From NCBI RefSeq assembly GCF_000002985.6, contig NC_003284.9:6448001-6512000 (forward strand): 64,000 nucleotides of DNA, written 5' to 3'. Positions 61,101-64,000 of the stretch are shown in pieces. The notes below the pieces were generated by a model. It saw only the letters and a program-made list of their open reading frames with translations. It searched no databases and was not told the origin of the DNA. A program made the translations under genes and the position numbers. Every line of letters begins with the position of its first letter. Position 1 is the stretch's first letter. This DNA comes from Caenorhabditis elegans (lineage: Eukaryota; Nematoda; Chromadorea; Rhabditida; Rhabditidae).

Positions 61101-61864
61101 GTTAGTACGAGAGGGAATTGGAAAATATGAAATTGGAAAAAAATCAGCTGTTGAGAAGTGTTCATAACTTTTAGTAATATATTTGAATCTCAAAATATTT
61201 TGAATATATTATAGTTACATACATCTACATATTTTAATAACCTCCGAAAAAACATCCGAAATATTATGTGGCGCTAGAACATCTTGCACTTTACAAAACA
61301 AAGCCACCAAAAATTTGAGAAAAATAACTGAGAGGGGACAAATTATAATTTAGAAAATGTCACATTTTATTTGAAAAAAACTGTTCCAGAATTCGAGAAA
61401 TGGTTGAACGAGGTTTCACACAAAAATGGATAGCAGACTACAGATCCTACGTTGCTATGCAGAAAATAAATGAGTGCAACTCTACCACCATCGGTCCGAA
61501 AAGTTACTTGGATTTGAAACGTGCCCAGGGAGCATTTTGGGTTTTTCTTGGTGGTGCTGGACTTGGTTTAGCTCTTTTCGTTGGCGAGTTTATATTCAAA
61601 TTTTTCAGAGAAAAGGTGAGTTCATTTTTAGTCTTCTATATATTAAGAAATATGTAATTTAAGATGACGAAACACACGAAGACAACAACTGTGCCCCCAG
61701 AAGTTGCAACAGTTTCTGCGAATGTAGCTGAAAACTCTACTAGTTTAGATATCCCAGATGAAGTTCTGCCTTCTGCACCTTTACCGAGTGAAGATGGGAA
61801 CTGGAGTTTACGCCGTCGAAATATACTTAATCTTTCTCTTGATTTATCAAATATCGCAAACTGA
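58144..61864 (+). CDS. ionotropic glutamate receptor-like channel without amino-terminal domain
   Basis: A ligand-gated channel subunit of the iGluR superfamily, in the short arrangement seen in insect IRs. Twelve exons join in phase to 591 residues from the first ATG: 58144-58360, 58730-58785, 58851-59045, 59096-59176, 59239-59342, 59668-59873, 59931-60071, 60117-60205, 60259-60343, 60926-61100, 61390-61615, 61664-61864. The Met at 58216 starts a clean signal peptide (MHILCVIILVHVSQ) and may be the true start. Ligand-binding half S1 runs through MVVPAIEPPYVN, GYGPGVVMEILKEIGKRLN and EYDRSVIADLTYPF, whose Arg is at the position that binds the ligand carboxylate. TM1, the pore loop and TM3 follow; SATFTGSLVALFAV replaces the canonical SYTANLAAF. 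S2 and TM4 (GGAGLGLALFVGEFIF) end the core. A 45-base intron at 60072-60116 could be missed by simple frames. I give no glr number. Confidence 0.87.
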
Positions 61865-62936
61865 TGAATCAATCTGATCTCTTCAATTCATTTTCCTATT
61901 GAACCATGTGGCTTTCCAAACGTTCGTAATGCAATAAATCGAGAGTCTTCGGACCAACTGTCGTCTTGTTTTCGGTCAACACGACGCCTTATGGCACCCC
62001 ACTAGCTCATTTCACAACCACTTTCTTCAACGTTATCACTTGACCTCGCGTATTGATTATGATATTTTATCGCGTTTTATCTTTGATTTTATAACTTTCA
62101 GAAAACATTTAATTATAGACGTTAGACTTTAACCCCATTTCCAGTTTTTGTTTGATTATTATTTTTCTATTTTTTTTTTTTGAATATGATTCAAAAGACT
62201 AAAAGTCCAATGACTTTTTTTCTGAACGTCAAATAAGACACCATAAAGGAGGAGGTTCTGGTTTTTGTTTTGCTTGTACGTACGTAAAATGTGCTCAAAT
62301 AAACAATATTCAAAATGAGACTTTTCAAAAGTTTCTCAAAATTTTTATGGTGGTTCAAAATTTAGAATAAACAGTTTTAACTAAATTCTCCAGTTTTGAC
62401 AACTTTTTGTGTAGTACAATTTGGAAAATCGTTTTTATTTTATCATTACTTCTTGTATATATTGTGTGTTTATCTAACATTATCCCGTTTATTTAAATGC
62501 TTTTTGTGAATTGATTGATCAGCCACAAAAGATTTTTTAACCATTTCAGTAATTTATCAAAAAAACAAACATGTTGGGGTCTGTTGGGTCTCAAAACAAT
62601 TAAAAATTTCAAAAACCAAAAAAAAACATTCGGTTTTGCACAGAGAAATTTGTACTTTTTACTCTATAATAGTTCATGATTTCTATACTCGGAAATGTGA
62701 GTTCAGACAAGTGACCCAAATCCATTTATCAAAATTTGAACAACACTGTCACTCAATTTTGATTTTATTGTGTTTGACTTAAATTTTCTCGGAACTGTCA
62801 ACATTTCGTTATCTACTTCATTAACTCAACATTTCGTCTCTTTCAATAAATATTTTTTCTTGACAATTGATACCTTTTCTCGAAAACTAGATTATTTCCC
62901 AAAAATATGAAATTCAACTTTAAATTTCAGTAATAG
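61865..62936. other. intergenic between receptor-like gene and transthyretin-like gene
   Basis: AATAAA at 61933-61938, about 70 bases past the stop, is the likely polyadenylation signal of the receptor-like gene. The rest is AT-rich without exons. A TTTCAG acceptor ends at 62930. Confidence 0.5.
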
Positions 62937-63412
62937 ATGATGAAGACTCTAGTTCTTACATTACTATTAATCGGTGGAGCATTTGCATTCCGTACTCAAT
63001 CGACTGGAGTCAAAGGTAGACTCATGTGCGGAAGTAAACCAGCTGCTGGTGTGAACTTGAAACTTTTTGATGAAGATAATGGTTAGTGATCCTCGATTAA
63101 TTGCAAGTTTGTGACGTACCAATTGAATTTCTAGGCCCAGACCCAGACGATGTATTGGATCAAAAAACAACCGATGACGATGGAAACTTTCTGTTGTCTG
63201 GGTCTTCAATGGAGCTGACACCAATTGATCCAGAACTAAGAATTTTCCATGACTGCAATGATCAAGGAAGCGTAGGTGCCAATTTGTAATATTAATTTTT
63301 AACCTTTTTTCAGCCTTGCCAACGAGAATGGGTTATCCGGATACCAGCAAAATACATTACTAATGGGCCAGAAGTGAAGGAAATCATGGATCTAGGAGTT
63401 TTAAATTTGGAG
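62937..63412 (+). CDS. transthyretin-like secreted protein, 5' part
   Basis: A member of the large nematode-specific TTR-52/transthyretin-like family: small secreted proteins, some bridging apoptotic cells to phagocytes, most of unknown role. Three exons are visible (62937-63081, 63135-63271, 63314-63412). A signal peptide MMKTLVLTLLLIGGAFAFRT is followed by the family opening TGVKGRLMCGSKPAAGVNLK, then LFDEDNG, LDQKTTDDDGNFLLSGSSME and a conserved cysteine pair (DCNDQGSPCQREW). The last visible part, MDLGVLNLE, matches the family position just before its final exon. Reading through would stop after three more codons at 63424, but relatives carry some 15-20 further residues, so the last exon probably lies right of the window. 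A TTTCAG acceptor six bases before the ATG fits trans-splicing. Either of the two adjacent ATGs could serve. Confidence 0.88.
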
Positions 63413-64000
63413 GTTGGTGATTGATTAAAAGTACTTTTGGTATTTATGGGTTTCGTCCCCCCCCCAAAGTGATTTCCATATTTTCTAATTGAGACGTGAA
63501 CTTTTTCTTCATTCTCAGGCTTAGGGAAATTATTTTCTAAGCCTAAACATGAAAACAGTATTAAAATAAACATTCACGTGTGGATTAAAATTAAAAAGGT
63601 AGTGTTAAATAATTAAAAATCATTTTGGGGGGAACGAAACCGTGTACCGTACCTTTTTATTGTTTTGTGTTTTTATCAGGTTTTATAATAAGTTTTCGAA
63701 AAATTATTCGATATATAGGTGTGCGGCTCAACCTATATGTAAATCCTTGTATAGCCTATTTTATATTTACCGTATATCCTCTATTAGTAAGGCGTGCAAA
63801 ACTAATTTTCGGACACCTAATTTGATGCAAAACTAATAGAGGTGCAAAACTAATAGAGAATATACGGTAATATAAATTTGACATGCTGATTTGAACGCTG
63901 CATAGTGTCGTCCGTGGGTATTTTGCTTTAAGTTGCATTGAGTTAAAGTGAAGGTGGGTCGGCAAAAAGAACCCCCTCACAATGTTTAGCAATATTATTA
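63413..64000. other. probable last intron of the transthyretin-like gene, with a MITE
   Basis: Apart from the MITE there is no recognisable exon. If the transthyretin-like gene ends at the nearby stop codon instead, this is intergenic. Confidence 0.4.
63768..63869. mobile_element. short Tc1/mariner-type MITE
   Basis: The ends are inverse copies beginning TACCGTATAT and running through CTCTATTAGT, with TA at both borders as expected for Tc1/mariner insertion. Copies of GCAAAACTAAT recur inside. It has no coding capacity. Confidence 0.75.

Overview
The window is intron-rich, AT-rich animal DNA with short introns that end in a TTTCAG-type acceptor, several acceptors placed directly before start codons (spliced-leader style), and gene families typical of nematodes (astacin NAS proteases, ground-like proteins, transthyretin-like proteins, GAR-type muscarinic receptor). 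The proteins read as Caenorhabditis elegans, and the combination fah-1, nas-33, pept-1, gar-1 and cdf-1 points to the X chromosome. That placement comes from memory of the gene families, not from a search. Gene models were assembled by hand from reading frame, splice signals and phase; exon edges are direct readings, functions are family inference.

Left part (1-9000): the 5' end of fumarylacetoacetase (minus), a ground-like secreted protein (minus), and the astacin protease nas-33 (minus; 644 residues with signal, Pro/Trp-rich segment, protease, EGF, CUB and TSP1). Middle-left (9000-22000): the intestinal peptide transporter pept-1 (plus), an unrecognised polytopic membrane protein (plus), a nest of two DNA transposons (a deleted mariner inside a larger element), and an unrecognised 246-residue protein (plus). 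Middle (22400-36900): a secreted Gly/Asn/Ser-rich protein (minus), two tandem sarcosine/pipecolate oxidase paralogues (plus), of which only the second ends in a peroxisomal PTS1-like tripeptide, and the muscarinic receptor gar-1 (minus) with a hAT-type MITE in its first intron.

From 36811 to 49077 lies about 12 kb with no supported gene, only repeats and a few structured or coding-like patches. Right part (49078-64000): a Death-domain plus SEFIR-domain adaptor (minus; probably the ACT1-like component of nematode IL-17 signalling), the zinc transporter cdf-1 (minus), a short ionotropic-glutamate-receptor-like channel without an amino-terminal domain (plus), and a transthyretin-like secreted protein running to the edge (plus).

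The genes do not form one pathway. Recurring themes are intestinal or nutrient functions (peptide uptake, tyrosine and amino-acid catabolism, zinc export) and neural signalling (muscarinic receptor, glutamate-receptor-like channel, IL-17-type adaptor). The most notable items are the Death-SEFIR gene with a possible Death-only isoform, the nested transposons, and the PTS1 difference between the duplicated oxidases.
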